Source: Vulcanimicrobiota bacterium (GTDB lineage: Bacteria; Vulcanimicrobiota; Vulcanimicrobiia; Vulcanimicrobiales; Vulcanimicrobiaceae). Taken from it: a DNA stretch of 64,000 bases. The position numbers were made by a program, and so were the translations under genes. Below, piece after piece: positions 47,905 to 59,043 of the stretch (the stretch's first letter is position 1; the number at the start of each line of letters is the position of its first letter). The stretch lies in contig DAHUZB010000022.1 of NCBI GenBank assembly GCA_027306785.1, positions 1 through 64,000 on the forward strand, read 5' to 3'. The notes beneath the pieces are model-generated. The model searched no databases and was not told the DNA's origin. It saw nothing but the letters and a program-made list of their open reading frames with translations.

Positions 47905-48658
47905 TCAGGCTTCCATGCCGCCCGGGATCACGAGCGAAATCCCGCTTTTTTCACTGCAGATCAAGGCGAGGGCGGCATCGGCCACCTCCTCGACCGTCGC
48001 GATGCGCCCCTCGGGATTCATCCCGGCGAGCGTCTCGCGAGCGGCGGCTTCGCTCGCACCGGTATGCTTGACGATCTTCGAGATCGCCTGATGCATCATT
48101 TCGGTCTCCGTGTACCCGGGGCAGATGGCGTTGGCGGTGATGCCGGTCCCGGCAAACTCCGCGGCGATCGCGCGCGTAAGACCGATCGCGCCGTGTTTGC
48201 TCGCGCAATACGCCGCGATGTACGGCGCGCCGTAGAGTCCGGCGATGCTCGCGACATTGAGCATGCGTCCCCAGTGCGCGAGCACCATATCCTGTGCCGC
48301 CTCGCGCGAGCACAAAAACGTGCCCGTGAGATTGGTCGCGATGATGCGATCGAAGAGCGATTTGCTGGTCCGCATCAGCGGCGCCGAATCGGAGATCCCC
48401 GAATTGTTGACGAGCACATCGATCGGTCCGTTGGCTTTGCGGCACGCGGCAAAGGCGCGGCGCACCTGCTCTTCGTCGGAGACATCGGCCTGCGCGCGGG
48501 TGAAGCGCGCGTCGTCGGCGCCGTTCCCCGCCGCGGCCGAACGGCTTACGATGCTCACGCGCGCACCCGCGTTCGCGAGCGCGAGCGCGATGCCGTAGCC
48601 GATCCCGCGCGCACCCCCGGTGACCAGGGCGTGTTTGCCGGTGAGAACCGAAGTGTCG

Positions 48659-48669
<11 letters not shown>
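47905..48669 (-). CDS. Short-chain dehydrogenase/reductase
   Basis: The product has 254 residues from ATG 48669. It has [16 protein letters not shown] (NAD(P) GxxxGxG), [10 protein letters not shown], and the catalytic Ser-Tyr-Lys set [22 protein letters not shown]. The C-terminal GGMEA is typical. It would be a 3-hydroxyacyl-CoA-dehydrogenase-like step for ring beta-oxidation. It overlaps the end of the flavoenzyme gene by 11 bases, so the two are translationally linked. Confidence 0.92.
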
Positions 48670-50974
<2,305 letters not shown>

Positions 50975-50981
50975 CGCGCCC

Positions 50982-51323
50982 TCAGGCCGCGTGATGCGGG
51001 GTTCCGAAGAAGATCACCCACGCGCCGAAATCCCGGCTGAACGTCGTGAAGCGGTGCTCGGCCAGCGCCGGAACGTAGAGCACGTCACCCTCGACGAAGG
51101 GAAAGCGCTCCTGCTCCACCTCGAGCACGCCGGTGCCGCGAGCGATGACGTAGAGTTCGTCGCGTTCGTGCGGCTGCTGCAGATCGACCAGATGCGGCGA
51201 GTAGAATTCGAGATCGAGTCCCTCGTGCCGCATGATCTCCGCCGCCAGGTTGTTCGGCGACGGTCGTGAGGCCAGGGCTTTCGCGAGCGCGACGTGCGCG
51301 CCGCTCTGCTGCGGTTCCTTCAT
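50982..51323 (-). CDS. Small cupin-domain protein
   Basis: The 113-residue single cupin has motif 1 [20 protein letters not shown] with metal-type His/Glu, and motif 2 [20 protein letters not shown] with His. TAGGAG precedes the ATG. It is the first gene of the cupin-flavoenzyme-SDR operon, 7 bases before the flavoenzyme. It may be an isomerase, hydrolase or dioxygenase in the pathway, or a ligand sensor. The sequence does not decide. Confidence 0.85.
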   Translation of the reverse strand: MKEPQQSGAHVALAKALASRPSPNNLAAEIMRHEGLDLEFYSPHLVDLQQPHERDELYVIARGTGVLEVEQERFPFVEGDVLYVPALAEHRFTTFSRDFGAWVIFFGTPHHAA

Positions 51324-51386
51324 CGCGGCTCCTATTCGCTGCGACGAAGGTATTCCCGGTGCACCGCTGCGAAGAGCGGGCGAGGG

Positions 51387-51584
51387 ATGTCGACAAAACC
51401 AACATCGTTTCGCTACGTCCTGGCCGCGATCCCGATGCTCGCGCTGAGCCTTGCCGTGCCGTTCGTGAATCGCGTCGAGCCGCGGGTGCTGGGTCTCCCG
51501 TTCCTACTCGCGTGGATCGCCTTCTGGGTGCTGGTGACGCCGCTCTTCGTCTGGGGCATCGGCCGCATCGAGCGGCGCTGGTGA
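51387..51584 (+). CDS. DUF3311 small membrane protein, pair 2
   Basis: The 65-residue protein from ATG 51387 has two helices (LAAIPMLALSLAVPFVN and FLLAWIAFWVLVTPLFVWGI) around NRVEPRVLGLPFLLAW, the same layout as 39933-40127. It overlaps the following symporter by 4 bases (GTGA). It is divergent from the cupin gene with 63 bases between starts, which must hold both promoters. Confidence 0.82.
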   Translation: MSTKPTSFRYVLAAIPMLALSLAVPFVNRVEPRVLGLPFLLAWIAFWVLVTPLFVWGIGRIERRW

Positions 51585-53047
51585 ACGCGCTCATCGCCCT
51601 CGGTACGATCGCGGTCGTCGTGCTCGGCACGATTCTCTTCGCGGTCGCGAGCGTACGGCGCATTCGGATGTCGCCGCACGAGTACATCATCGGCGGACGC
51701 GGCTTCGGTGCCGTCTTTCTCTGGGTGCTGCTCGCGGGCGAAATCTACACGAGCTTCACCTTTCTCGGCGCGGCGGGCTGGACGTACTCCTTCGGCGCGC
51801 CCGCGTTCTACATTCTGGCCTACGGCACGTTCGGCTACGTGCTCGGCTACTTCTTGCTGCCGTGGATCTGGTCGTACGCCAAAGAGCGCGGACTGCTCAC
51901 GGCCCCGGATTTCTTCGCCGCACGGTACGGCAGCAAAACGCTCGCGACGATCGTCGCCGTGGTGCAATTCGCCGCGGTGATTCCGTACGTCACGCTGCAG
52001 CTCTCCGCGATCGAAATCTTTCTCAAGATCGCGGGCTACGGCACCGTGAATGCCGAGTTCGGCGCGGTGCTGAGTTTTATCGCCATCATCGCCTTCGTCT
52101 TCGCCACCGGCCTGCGCGGCACGGCGTGGGCGAGTATCGTCAAAGACGCGCTCGTGATCGGCGCGCTGCTCTTCGTCGGCGTCGCGATCCCGCTCCACTT
52201 CTTCGGGTCGCCCGCGGTGATGTTCGATCAGGTGCTGCGCGCGCATCCGAATCACGTGGTGCTCGGGGCGCTCACGGCGCCGAAGGGATCGATCTGGTTC
52301 GTCACCACCGTGCTGCTCACCGGAATCGGCTTCTTCATGGGGCCGCACTCGATCGCCGCCGTGTACAGCGCCAAAGACGCCGGGGTGCTGCGGCGCAACG
52401 CGATGTTCTTGCCGCTCTATCAGCTGGTGTTGCTGCTCGTCTTCTTCGCCGGGTTCAGCGCGCTCTTGATCGCACCGGGGCTGCACGGGCCCGCCGCCGA
52501 TCAATCGTTCCTCACGATCGTCGTGCGGTACTATCCGGCCTGGATCGTGGGGTTCGTGGTCGCCACCGGAACGCTCTGCGCGCTCGTCCCGTCGACGGCG
52601 CTGCTGCTCGCGACGGCGAGCATCGTCTCGAAGAACATCGTGAGCGATCTCTTCGATCGCGCGCACGACGATCGCGCGCGCCTGCTCGTCACGCGGGTGA
52701 TGGTCGTCGCGATCGGTCTGCTCGCGCTCGGCCTCTGGATCGCATATAAGACGACGCTCGTTTCGCTGCTGCTGCTCTACTACAACGGCGTGACGCAGTT
52801 CACGCCCGCGTTCGTTTTCGGCGCGCTCTCGCGCCGCACGCCCGCCTGGGGCATCATCGCCGGCATCGTGGCGGGCATCGCCGTCGCCCTCGCGCTCGCG
52901 CTCACGAACACCGCTCCGTTCGGCTGCAATCCCGGCTTCGTGGGGCTCATCGCGAACGTCGCGATCGTGGGCGTCGCCACGCTGCTTTCGAAAGCGAACG
53001 AGCCCGCCGCAATCGCGACGGGCTCGACGCTCGATCCCGTGCCCTAA
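51581..53047 (+). CDS. Sodium:solute symporter (SSS family), pair 2
   Basis: The product has 488 residues from a GTG inside the GTGA overlap. About 13 helices are present. SSS features include YIIGGRGFGAVFLWVLLAGE, LLTAPDFFAARYGSKTLATI and GLRGTAWASIVKD. It parallels the first symporter in length and motifs but is clearly diverged. By position it may import the substrate of the aminobenzoate route; this is inference. Confidence 0.9.
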   Translation: MNALIALGTIAVVVLGTILFAVASVRRIRMSPHEYIIGGRGFGAVFLWVLLAGEIYTSFTFLGAAGWTYSFGAPAFYILAYGTFGYVLGYFLLPWIWSYAKERGLLTAPDFFAARYGSKTLATIVAVVQFAAVIPYVTLQLSAIEIFLKIAGYGTVNAEFGAVLSFIAIIAFVFATGLRGTAWASIVKDALVIGALLFVGVAIPLHFFGSPAVMFDQVLRAHPNHVVLGALTAPKGSIWFVTTVLLTGIGFFMGPHSIAAVYSAKDAGVLRRNAMFLPLYQLVLLLVFFAGFSALLIAPGLHGPAADQSFLTIVVRYYPAWIVGFVVATGTLCALVPSTALLLATASIVSKNIVSDLFDRAHDDRARLLVTRVMVVAIGLLALGLWIAYKTTLVSLLLLYYNGVTQFTPAFVFGALSRRTPAWGIIAGIVAGIAVALALALTNTAPFGCNPGFVGLIANVAIVGVATLLSKANEPAAIATGSTLDPVP

Positions 53048-53050
53048 GCG

Positions 53051-53371
53051 CTACCGATAGCTCGGACGCGACGCGAAGCAGTCTCGGCAGAAGACCGGCT
53101 TATCGCCGCGCGGATTGAACGGCACCTCGGCGACGTTGCCGCAGTTGCTGCACGTCGCTTGGAACATCTCGCGCGGACGCGCGCCGCGTTCGCCGCCGCC
53201 CATGCCGCCGCCGCCGTTCTGCGCGCGCATCGCCTTGCGTGCGCTCCGGCAATCCGGGCAACGATTGGGTTTGTTTTGAAAGCCTTTCTGCTCGTAAAAC
53301 TGCTGCTCTCCGGCAGTGAAGGCGAACTGACGACCGCAGTCGACACAGGTGAGCATTTCATCTGAGTACAC
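53051..53371 (-). CDS. Zinc-ribbon domain protein
   Basis: The product has 106 residues from GTG 53371, preceded by GGAG; ATG 53356 is an alternative start. Four CxxC pairs are arranged as two ribbons: LTCVDCGRQFAF plus NRCPDCRSARKA, and TCSNCGNVAEVPF plus FCRDCFASR. A Gly-rich linker joins them. Proteins of this type (CxxC ribbons) are often small RNA/DNA-binding or RNA-polymerase-associated factors. The target is unknown. Confidence 0.85.
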   Translation of the reverse strand: MYSDEMLTCVDCGRQFAFTAGEQQFYEQKGFQNKPNRCPDCRSARKAMRAQNGGGGMGGGERGARPREMFQATCSNCGNVAEVPFNPRGDKPVFCRDCFASRPSYR

Positions 53372-53402
53372 GAATAACGAACTCCGCTGTAGGAACGAGG
53401 GA

Positions 53403-53834
53403 TTACGTAAAGCGCTTTGCTCTCGTGAGCGAATCGAACAGCTCCTCGAAGATGTACAGCGGACCGATCAGGAGATAGATCAGATTCTCCAAGAACTTCG
53501 GTTTCGTACCTTCGAAACGATGGCCGACGAGTTGGAAGACCCATCCGAGGACGAAGGCTCCCAGCGAGATCTGCCACGACAGATGGATCGCGACGGCGTA
53601 GAGCACCGCGAAGACCACGAGCGAGAGCAGAGCTCCTCGGAGATCGATGAAAGCGTAGTAGATCAGGGTGGCGATCGCGGCCACGACCGCGAGATCGACC
53701 GGACCGATCGCGCGCAGATGCGCGACGCCCATCACTCCGAGCACGATGAGGGGGATGCCGAACGAGTGGCAGACGCGATTGCGCCGGTCCTGATGGTAGG
53801 AGCCGTACTCCGCGAATAACGCCGTCTTGTCCAT
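53403..53834 (-). CDS. Mpo1/DUF962 family membrane protein
   Basis: The 143-residue protein has four hydrophobic helices and the DUF962 pattern SYHQDRRNRVCHSFGIPLIV, then VGHRFEGTKPKFLENLIYLL. Four histidines (14, 23, 84, 105) match the iron-binding His of yeast Mpo1, a dioxygenase of fatty-acid alpha-oxidation. It could be a 2-hydroxy-fatty-acid dioxygenase, but bacterial members are little studied. It is divergent from the amidohydrolase. Confidence 0.85.
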   Translation of the reverse strand: MDKTALFAEYGSYHQDRRNRVCHSFGIPLIVLGVMGVAHLRAIGPVDLAVVAAIATLIYYAFIDLRGALLSLVVFAVLYAVAIHLSWQISLGAFVLGWVFQLVGHRFEGTKPKFLENLIYLLIGPLYIFEELFDSLTRAKRFT

Positions 53835-53937
53835 TGATCGAGGTCCCTTTCAAAGCGTGTGGCGGCATCTGCGACCCGTGCGACTTATGTCCCTGCCGGA
53901 CGGGGGTACGGGAAGTGCCACGCAGAACTCCGCTCGC

Positions 53938-55116
53938 ATGTCCGCCACGATCATCGTTCCCGAGCGGGTCGTCGACGACGTCGTCCTGATCCGCCGCGAT
54001 CTCCACATGCACCCCGAGCTCGGCTTCCAGGAGCACCGCACCGCCGGCATCGTCGCCGACCGCCTGCGCGCGCTCGGTTACGAGGTGCACGAAGGCGTCG
54101 GCCGCACCGGCGTGGTCGGCGTGCTGCGCGGCGCCAAGCCGGGGCGCACCATCATGCTGCGCGCCGACATGGATGCGCTGCCGATCACCGAGGAACGCGG
54201 GCATTCGTACCGCTCGCAGGCCGAAGGGCGCATGCACGCCTGCGGGCACGACGGCCACGTGGCGATTCTCCTCGGCGCCGCGGCGCTGATCGCCGACCGT
54301 CGCGACGATCTGGCCGGTACGCTCTGCCTCGTCTTCCAGCCCGCCGAAGAGGGCCTGGGCGGCGCCAAAGTGATGATCGAAGACGGCCTCTTCGAGCGTT
54401 TCGGCATCGAACGCGCCTACGGGCTCCATCTCTCGTCGAAGTATCCGACCGGCGTGCTCGGCTTTCGCGAAGGGCCGATGTACGCATCGAGCGATTCGAT
54501 CGAGATCGAGGTCAAAGGCGTGGGCGGACACGGCTCCGCGCCGCACGACGCGATCGATCCGATTTACACGGCCGCGACCTTCATCACGTCGGTCCAGTCG
54601 GTCGTCTCGCGCCAGATCGATCCGCTGGAACCCGCGGTGGTGACGATCGGCGCCATGCACGCGGGCACCACGCACAACGTGATTCCGCGCAACGCCGCGA
54701 TGCTCGGTACCGTGCGCGCCTTCGATGCGGGCGTGCGCGCGCAGATGCCCGAGCGCATCGAGCGCGTGCTGCGCGCCTGCTGCGACGCCGCGGGCGCCGC
54801 GTACGACTTTCGCTACCTCTGGCGCTACCCGGTCACCGCGAACGATCCCGCGCAAACGCAGTACGCGCGCGCGCTCGCCGCGCGCGTGGTCGGCGAAGAA
54901 CGCGTGATCGACGCGGCACGGCTCATGGGCGCCGAGGACTTCTCCTTCTACGCCGAACGCGTGCCCGCGTGTTTCTACACGCTCGGTTGCAGCAGCGGGG
55001 ACGATACGAGTCACCCGCATCACTCGAGCTTCTTCGACATCGACGAACGCGCGTTGCCGAACGGTGTCGCGATGATGACGGCCCTCGCTCTCGATGCCGC
55101 GCGCAACGCCCCCTGA
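53938..55116 (+). CDS. M20-family amidohydrolase (aminoacylase/hippurate hydrolase type)
   Basis: The product has 392 residues from ATG 53938; an in-frame ATG at 53887 adds 17 unconserved residues. Dinuclear-metal motifs of the M20D group are present: DLHMHPELGFQEHRTAG, RADMDALPI, HACGHDGHVA (Cys102, His104), FQPAEEGLGGA (Glu137/138), and a C-terminal HHSSFFDIDE. A lid domain lies around GHGSAPHDAIDPIYTA. It would hydrolyse N-acyl amino acids or aryl amides. It could feed the aromatic locus by releasing benzoates, but that is speculative. Confidence 0.92.
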   Translation: MSATIIVPERVVDDVVLIRRDLHMHPELGFQEHRTAGIVADRLRALGYEVHEGVGRTGVVGVLRGAKPGRTIMLRADMDALPITEERGHSYRSQAEGRMHACGHDGHVAILLGAAALIADRRDDLAGTLCLVFQPAEEGLGGAKVMIEDGLFERFGIERAYGLHLSSKYPTGVLGFREGPMYASSDSIEIEVKGVGGHGSAPHDAIDPIYTAATFITSVQSVVSRQIDPLEPAVVTIGAMHAGTTHNVIPRNAAMLGTVRAFDAGVRAQMPERIERVLRACCDAAGAAYDFRYLWRYPVTANDPAQTQYARALAARVVGEERVIDAARLMGAEDFSFYAERVPACFYTLGCSSGDDTSHPHHSSFFDIDERALPNGVAMMTALALDAARNAP

Positions 55117-55636
55117 CGCGCGCGCGTCCGCCGTTCCCGACGTCGTCATCGCGCCGTCGCCGAACGACGTGCTCGCGGTCATCACGCGCGCGGTCTTCCA
55201 GACGGGCGTGAGCTGGGCGCAGATCGCGGCGCACTGGGATGCCTACGGGCGCGCCTTCGCCGACTTCGATCCCGCGCGGGTCGCCGCGTTTACCGAGATC
55301 GACGCCGCGCGCGCGCTCGAAGAGCCGGGCGTGCTGCGATCGCCGCGCAAGGTGCGCGCGATCGTGGCGAACGCCGCCGCGCTCGTGCGTCTGCTCGCCG
55401 AGTTCGGCAGCCTGCACGGCTACGCGTCCTCCTTCGCCGACTATGCGTCGCTTGCGAAAGATGTCAAAAAGCGCTTCGCCTTCATGGGCGATATGAACGC
55501 GTGGTACGTGCTCTTTCGCCTGGGCGAGCCCGTGCCGCGTTTCGAAGCGTGGGTGACCACGATTCCCGGCGAGCACCCGCGCATGCGCGAGATGGTCGAA
55601 CGCGCGCGCGCCGCCGGGCGTTCCTCGGAGCGTTAG
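55094..55636 (+). CDS. DNA-3-methyladenine glycosylase I-like (Tag/HhH) protein
   Basis: The 180-residue protein overlaps the preceding gene by 23 bases. It matches the Tag core: VITRAVFQTGVSWAQIAAHW, AFADFDPARVAAFTEIDAAR, RSPRKVRAIVANAAALVRL and KDVKKRFAFMGDMNAWYVLF. Classical Tag zinc-binding Cys/His are not obvious, so it may be a divergent member. It would remove alkylated adenine from DNA. Its TAG overlaps the stop of the convergent TonB receptor gene. Confidence 0.8.
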   Translation: MPRATPPDARASAVPDVVIAPSPNDVLAVITRAVFQTGVSWAQIAAHWDAYGRAFADFDPARVAAFTEIDAARALEEPGVLRSPRKVRAIVANAAALVRLLAEFGSLHGYASSFADYASLAKDVKKRFAFMGDMNAWYVLFRLGEPVPRFEAWVTTIPGEHPRMREMVERARAAGRSSER

Positions 55637-58600
55637 CCCGGCGGCCGTTCCGGCCGCACGAGATAGATGCCGAGCGCGGGCGTGTAGTTCAAGCCCGGAA
55701 TCACCACGCCGTCCCACCCGCGTTTCACCAGATCGTCGGGCTGCGCCGCGGCGACGCGTCCGCACATCAGGAGCGCGCGCACGAGCCCCGGGTCGGCCGG
55801 CTCGAGCTCGTACCAGGCGCCGTTCTTCGCTCCATGCGGTGAGATCGTCCACAGCGCGGTCGCGCTCCCGTGCGCGAAGTGCGCGCGTAGTTCGGCGAGC
55901 GCCGCCGCCGCATCGGCGTGCAGCTCGGGCGTACAGCTCGCGGCGCCGCCGCGCAGTTCGAACGGGTCCTTGGGCGGCGACGAAGGCAGCGCATAGACGC
56001 GGAAGCTCTCCTTTCCGGCCTGTGGCGGATGCGTTTGAATGTAGAGTCCGACCGACGGCATGAAGACGATCGGACGCGAGAACGCCCCGCCCGGCGCGAC
56101 GTACAGGTGGTGGGCGGCGATCTCATCGGACGATGCCGTATGCAGGGTGAGGCAGCCGATGAACACGCGGAACGGTCCGCCGCCACGCGGCGCTCCCGGG
56201 CTCGGTGCGGGCGCGGCGCCGTGGTTCGCCACCAGTTGCGACGCGAGCACGCGCGGGGCGGCGTTCGCGGCGAGCTTCGGTGCGATCGCGAGCGCATAGG
56301 TAGAGCCCATGCCATGATAGGTGACGGTCGCCGTCGCGAACGAGGCGGGCGGCATCGCGGGCGGATAGCCCGCCGCGGTCTTCGCCGCTTCGATGCGTGC
56401 GACGTAGGCTTTGAGTTCGCCCGCGAGTGTCACCGCATCGGCGTGCGCATCGGCGGGACAGATATCGAGGCTATCGCGAACCGCGAACGGATCGCTCGGC
56501 GGCGACTGCGGGACCGGTGTGATCATGCGGCGGAACCCGCCCGGACCGCCGAAGCGTCCGCGCCGGGCGCCGAGCGACGGTGCCGCACGCGGTGCATTCG
56601 CGGCGCCGGGGCCGAAGCGCGCGGTGTAGGTCACGGCATAGCTGCGCGGCTGCAGCGGGCGCGCGAGCGTGGGGAGCTGCAGCCCGTTCTGCGTGACGTA
56701 CGGCACCGCATTCTGCGGACTCGTGAAGATGCCGGCGTACGCGTTCGTGAGATTGTCGGCCGCGAAGGTGAGCGAACCGTGCGCGAGCGTGGCGCTCACC
56801 GCGGCATCGAACGTAGTAAAGGCGGGCAGATTGTTCGGATTGTTCTTCCCCGTGTACTGCGCGTCGGCGAGCCATTCGAGCGCGGAGTGCGGCGCTTTGT
56901 AATCGAGCACCAGACCGGCGCGTTGCAGCGGGACGTTCGGCAGTTGCCGGCCCGAGACGGTGATCGAGTACGGATTATCGATGCGCGGATCGTTCGAGAG
57001 CAGTTTCGCGACCGTTACGTCGTAGAACGGTTGCACCACCAGACGCCCGAGCGAGAGAAAGCCGGTGAGCGATCCGCCCTCGTAGACGCGCCGCACGCCG
57101 CCGACCGGGCTCGAAAAATAGAGCTGCGACGCCGCGAATGTCGCGCTCGTGTTGCAGCCGGCGGAGGATGCGTACTGTTGGGCGACCGCCGCGAGATAGG
57201 CGGGTGAAAGGACGCCTTGCGCGGCAAGCACCGAGCCGTTCACCTGCACCGGCGCGACGACGTCGTTTTGGACCTGTCGGTAGAGCTGCAGTGAGAGCGA
57301 GCCGCCGCGCAGCGTGCGCGTGTACCCGACCCGCTGCGAGATCGAGGAGCTCGCGCCCGGCTCGTCGCCCGGCGCGTTGCCGTACGCCACGTTGCCGTTG
57401 CAGTCGAAACGGAGTGATTGCGGATCGGTGAGCGTCATCGCCCGCGACGGACCGGCCGCCGCGCCGCCGACCGCGTACGAAGCAAAGAACGCATCGTGCG
57501 CGGTCGGACGCCAGCTGAAACCGGCGCTCGCGAGCGCACTGCCGCGAGCATTGGTCGAACGGCTCAGTCCGACCGATTCGTTGAGGGTGAGCGTATCGTT
57601 CGAGCGCACCGTGTCGGTGAGTTGGAGCGCACCGTAGCTCGAGCTCTGCTGCGCGTTGTAGTACGGAATTGCCTGCGCCGTGAGCGGCGTGGTAAAGCTG
57701 TCGCCCCACGAGCCGTAGGCCTGCACCGAGAGCGTGTGCCGCAGGCGCGCGGGCAGCGTGGCGTTCACGGTAAACCCACGGTTGCGGGAGAGCGTGGAGA
57801 ATCCGATCGGCTGCGCCGCTCCGGCGACGTAGCGATCGAGCTGATCGTTGCGCGAATCGAAGGCGCTCGAGAAGATCGATGCCTGCACCGTCGTCTCGCC
57901 GAAGAGCGCGGTATCGGTGAGCGAGTAGAGCTGCACGTTGCCGTCATCGAAGTTTCCCGGGCCGTAACCGCACGGCAACCCGCGCGAGACGCGCAGACAC
58001 ACGATGCCGGTCTGCCGCGCCGAGCTCAAAAACATGCCGGTGAGGCTCTGGGTGTCATTCACCTCGTATCGGAACTTCGCGAGGTTCCCGCTGATCGAGG
58101 AGTCCCCGTTATGCACGTAATCCAATCCGCTCGCATCGAGATAGCGCATGCCGTCGACGAGACTCGGATTGAGCCGATAGGTCGACTGCAGCGCGACGCC
58201 GAGTCGACCGAACGATCCGCTCTCGGCAAATCCGTAGTTGTAGCGCCCGTTGCTCCCGGTCGCAAGCGAGGCTTGCGACATCCAGCTCAGCGTCGGTTCG
58301 AGCGTCGAGAAGTTGACGCCGCCCGCAAGTCCGCCGGGTTGCGGCCCGTTGTGTACCGCGGCACCGCTGAAGAGATCGGTCGCGAACATTCCCAGATTTC
58401 CGGCCGTGCCGGGCGCGTTGAGCGGGATACCGTCGAGCGAGAGCTGCGTTTGGCTCGGATCCTGACCGTCGAGCGAGATCGTTTGCGTCGCATCGCTGTC
58501 GTCGCTCGTCGTCTGCACGGAGACGCCCGAGAGTTTGTTCAGGGCATCGGCGAGATCGTTCGAGAGCTTCCGCTGCGCCGAATCGGCACCGATCACCGAA

Positions 58601-58986
58601 CTCGACACCACCGCGGACGAGCGTGCGATCGACGTGCCGATCACCTTCAAATCGGAGCTCGGCGCAAGCTTCACCGTCACGGTGACGGCCCGTCCGTTAA
58701 TCACCTCGAACGGCGCCGACGTGATGATCTGATAGTCGCGCTTCGCGATGCGTGCGTGATAGATGCCGTCGGGAACGTCGGTAAAGAGCACCTCACCGTT
58801 CGCGCCGGTCAGTTCGCTTGCGATCACGGGGCCGTTCAAGAGCACGCGCGCGAGATCGATCGGCGTCTTGCCGTCGATATCGGTGACGACGATGCGAATC
58901 GAGCCCGAATCACTCTGCGCGAGCGCGTAGAACGGGGAGCAAACGACGAGCAGCGCGGCGACCGCAGCGAGGAAGAGACGCATCAT
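55633..58986 (-). CDS. TonB-dependent outer-membrane receptor with duplicated C-terminal extension
   Basis: The 1117-residue protein starts with a signal peptide (1-23). A carboxypeptidase-regulatory-like beta-sandwich spans about 28-105, and the plug about 110-240 (ADALNKLSGVSVQTTSDDSD, then TISLDGQDPSQTQLSLDGIP). The barrel runs to about 791, where RSYAVTYTARF reads like a normal terminus. A further 326 residues form two related halves, beginning SPPSDPFAVR (about 828) and SPPKDPFELR (about 1003). Each has a Cys, a HADA(V/A) motif and a terminal P(S/A)xGxY. The substrate is unknown. It is downstream of a two-component system on the same strand. Confidence 0.88.
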   Translation of the reverse strand: MMRLFLAAVAALLVVCSPFYALAQSDSGSIRIVVTDIDGKTPIDLARVLLNGPVIASELTGANGEVLFTDVPDGIYHARIAKRDYQIITSAPFEVINGRAVTVTVKLAPSSDLKVIGTSIARSSAVVSSSVIGADSAQRKLSNDLADALNKLSGVSVQTTSDDSDATQTISLDGQDPSQTQLSLDGIPLNAPGTAGNLGMFATDLFSGAAVHNGPQPGGLAGGVNFSTLEPTLSWMSQASLATGSNGRYNYGFAESGSFGRLGVALQSTYRLNPSLVDGMRYLDASGLDYVHNGDSSISGNLAKFRYEVNDTQSLTGMFLSSARQTGIVCLRVSRGLPCGYGPGNFDDGNVQLYSLTDTALFGETTVQASIFSSAFDSRNDQLDRYVAGAAQPIGFSTLSRNRGFTVNATLPARLRHTLSVQAYGSWGDSFTTPLTAQAIPYYNAQQSSSYGALQLTDTVRSNDTLTLNESVGLSRSTNARGSALASAGFSWRPTAHDAFFASYAVGGAAAGPSRAMTLTDPQSLRFDCNGNVAYGNAPGDEPGASSSISQRVGYTRTLRGGSLSLQLYRQVQNDVVAPVQVNGSVLAAQGVLSPAYLAAVAQQYASSAGCNTSATFAASQLYFSSPVGGVRRVYEGGSLTGFLSLGRLVVQPFYDVTVAKLLSNDPRIDNPYSITVSGRQLPNVPLQRAGLVLDYKAPHSALEWLADAQYTGKNNPNNLPAFTTFDAAVSATLAHGSLTFAADNLTNAYAGIFTSPQNAVPYVTQNGLQLPTLARPLQPRSYAVTYTARFGPGAANAPRAAPSLGARRGRFGGPGGFRRMITPVPQSPPSDPFAVRDSLDICPADAHADAVTLAGELKAYVARIEAAKTAAGYPPAMPPASFATATVTYHGMGSTYALAIAPKLAANAAPRVLASQLVANHGAAPAPSPGAPRGGGPFRVFIGCLTLHTASSDEIAAHHLYVAPGGAFSRPIVFMPSVGLYIQTHPPQAGKESFRVYALPSSPPKDPFELRGGAASCTPELHADAAAALAELRAHFAHGSATALWTISPHGAKNGAWYELEPADPGLVRALLMCGRVAAAQPDDLVKRGWDGVVIPGLNYTPALGIYLVRPERPPG

Positions 58987-59043
58987 GACCGCACGATTGT
59001 GCCGAGGCGGTCTGATAGCGTCCTGAGCGGCGGTACGGGGACG

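Noticed and set aside
50982-51323. Cupin as gentisate or 3-hydroxyanthranilate dioxygenase
   Set aside because: At 113 residues it is a single short cupin, much smaller than those enzymes, so ring-cleavage activity is not supported.
52999-53026. CGAGCCCG/CGGGCTCG inverted repeat near the end of symporter 2
   Set aside because: It lies within the coding sequence with a 12-base loop and no U-tract; probably chance in GC-rich DNA.
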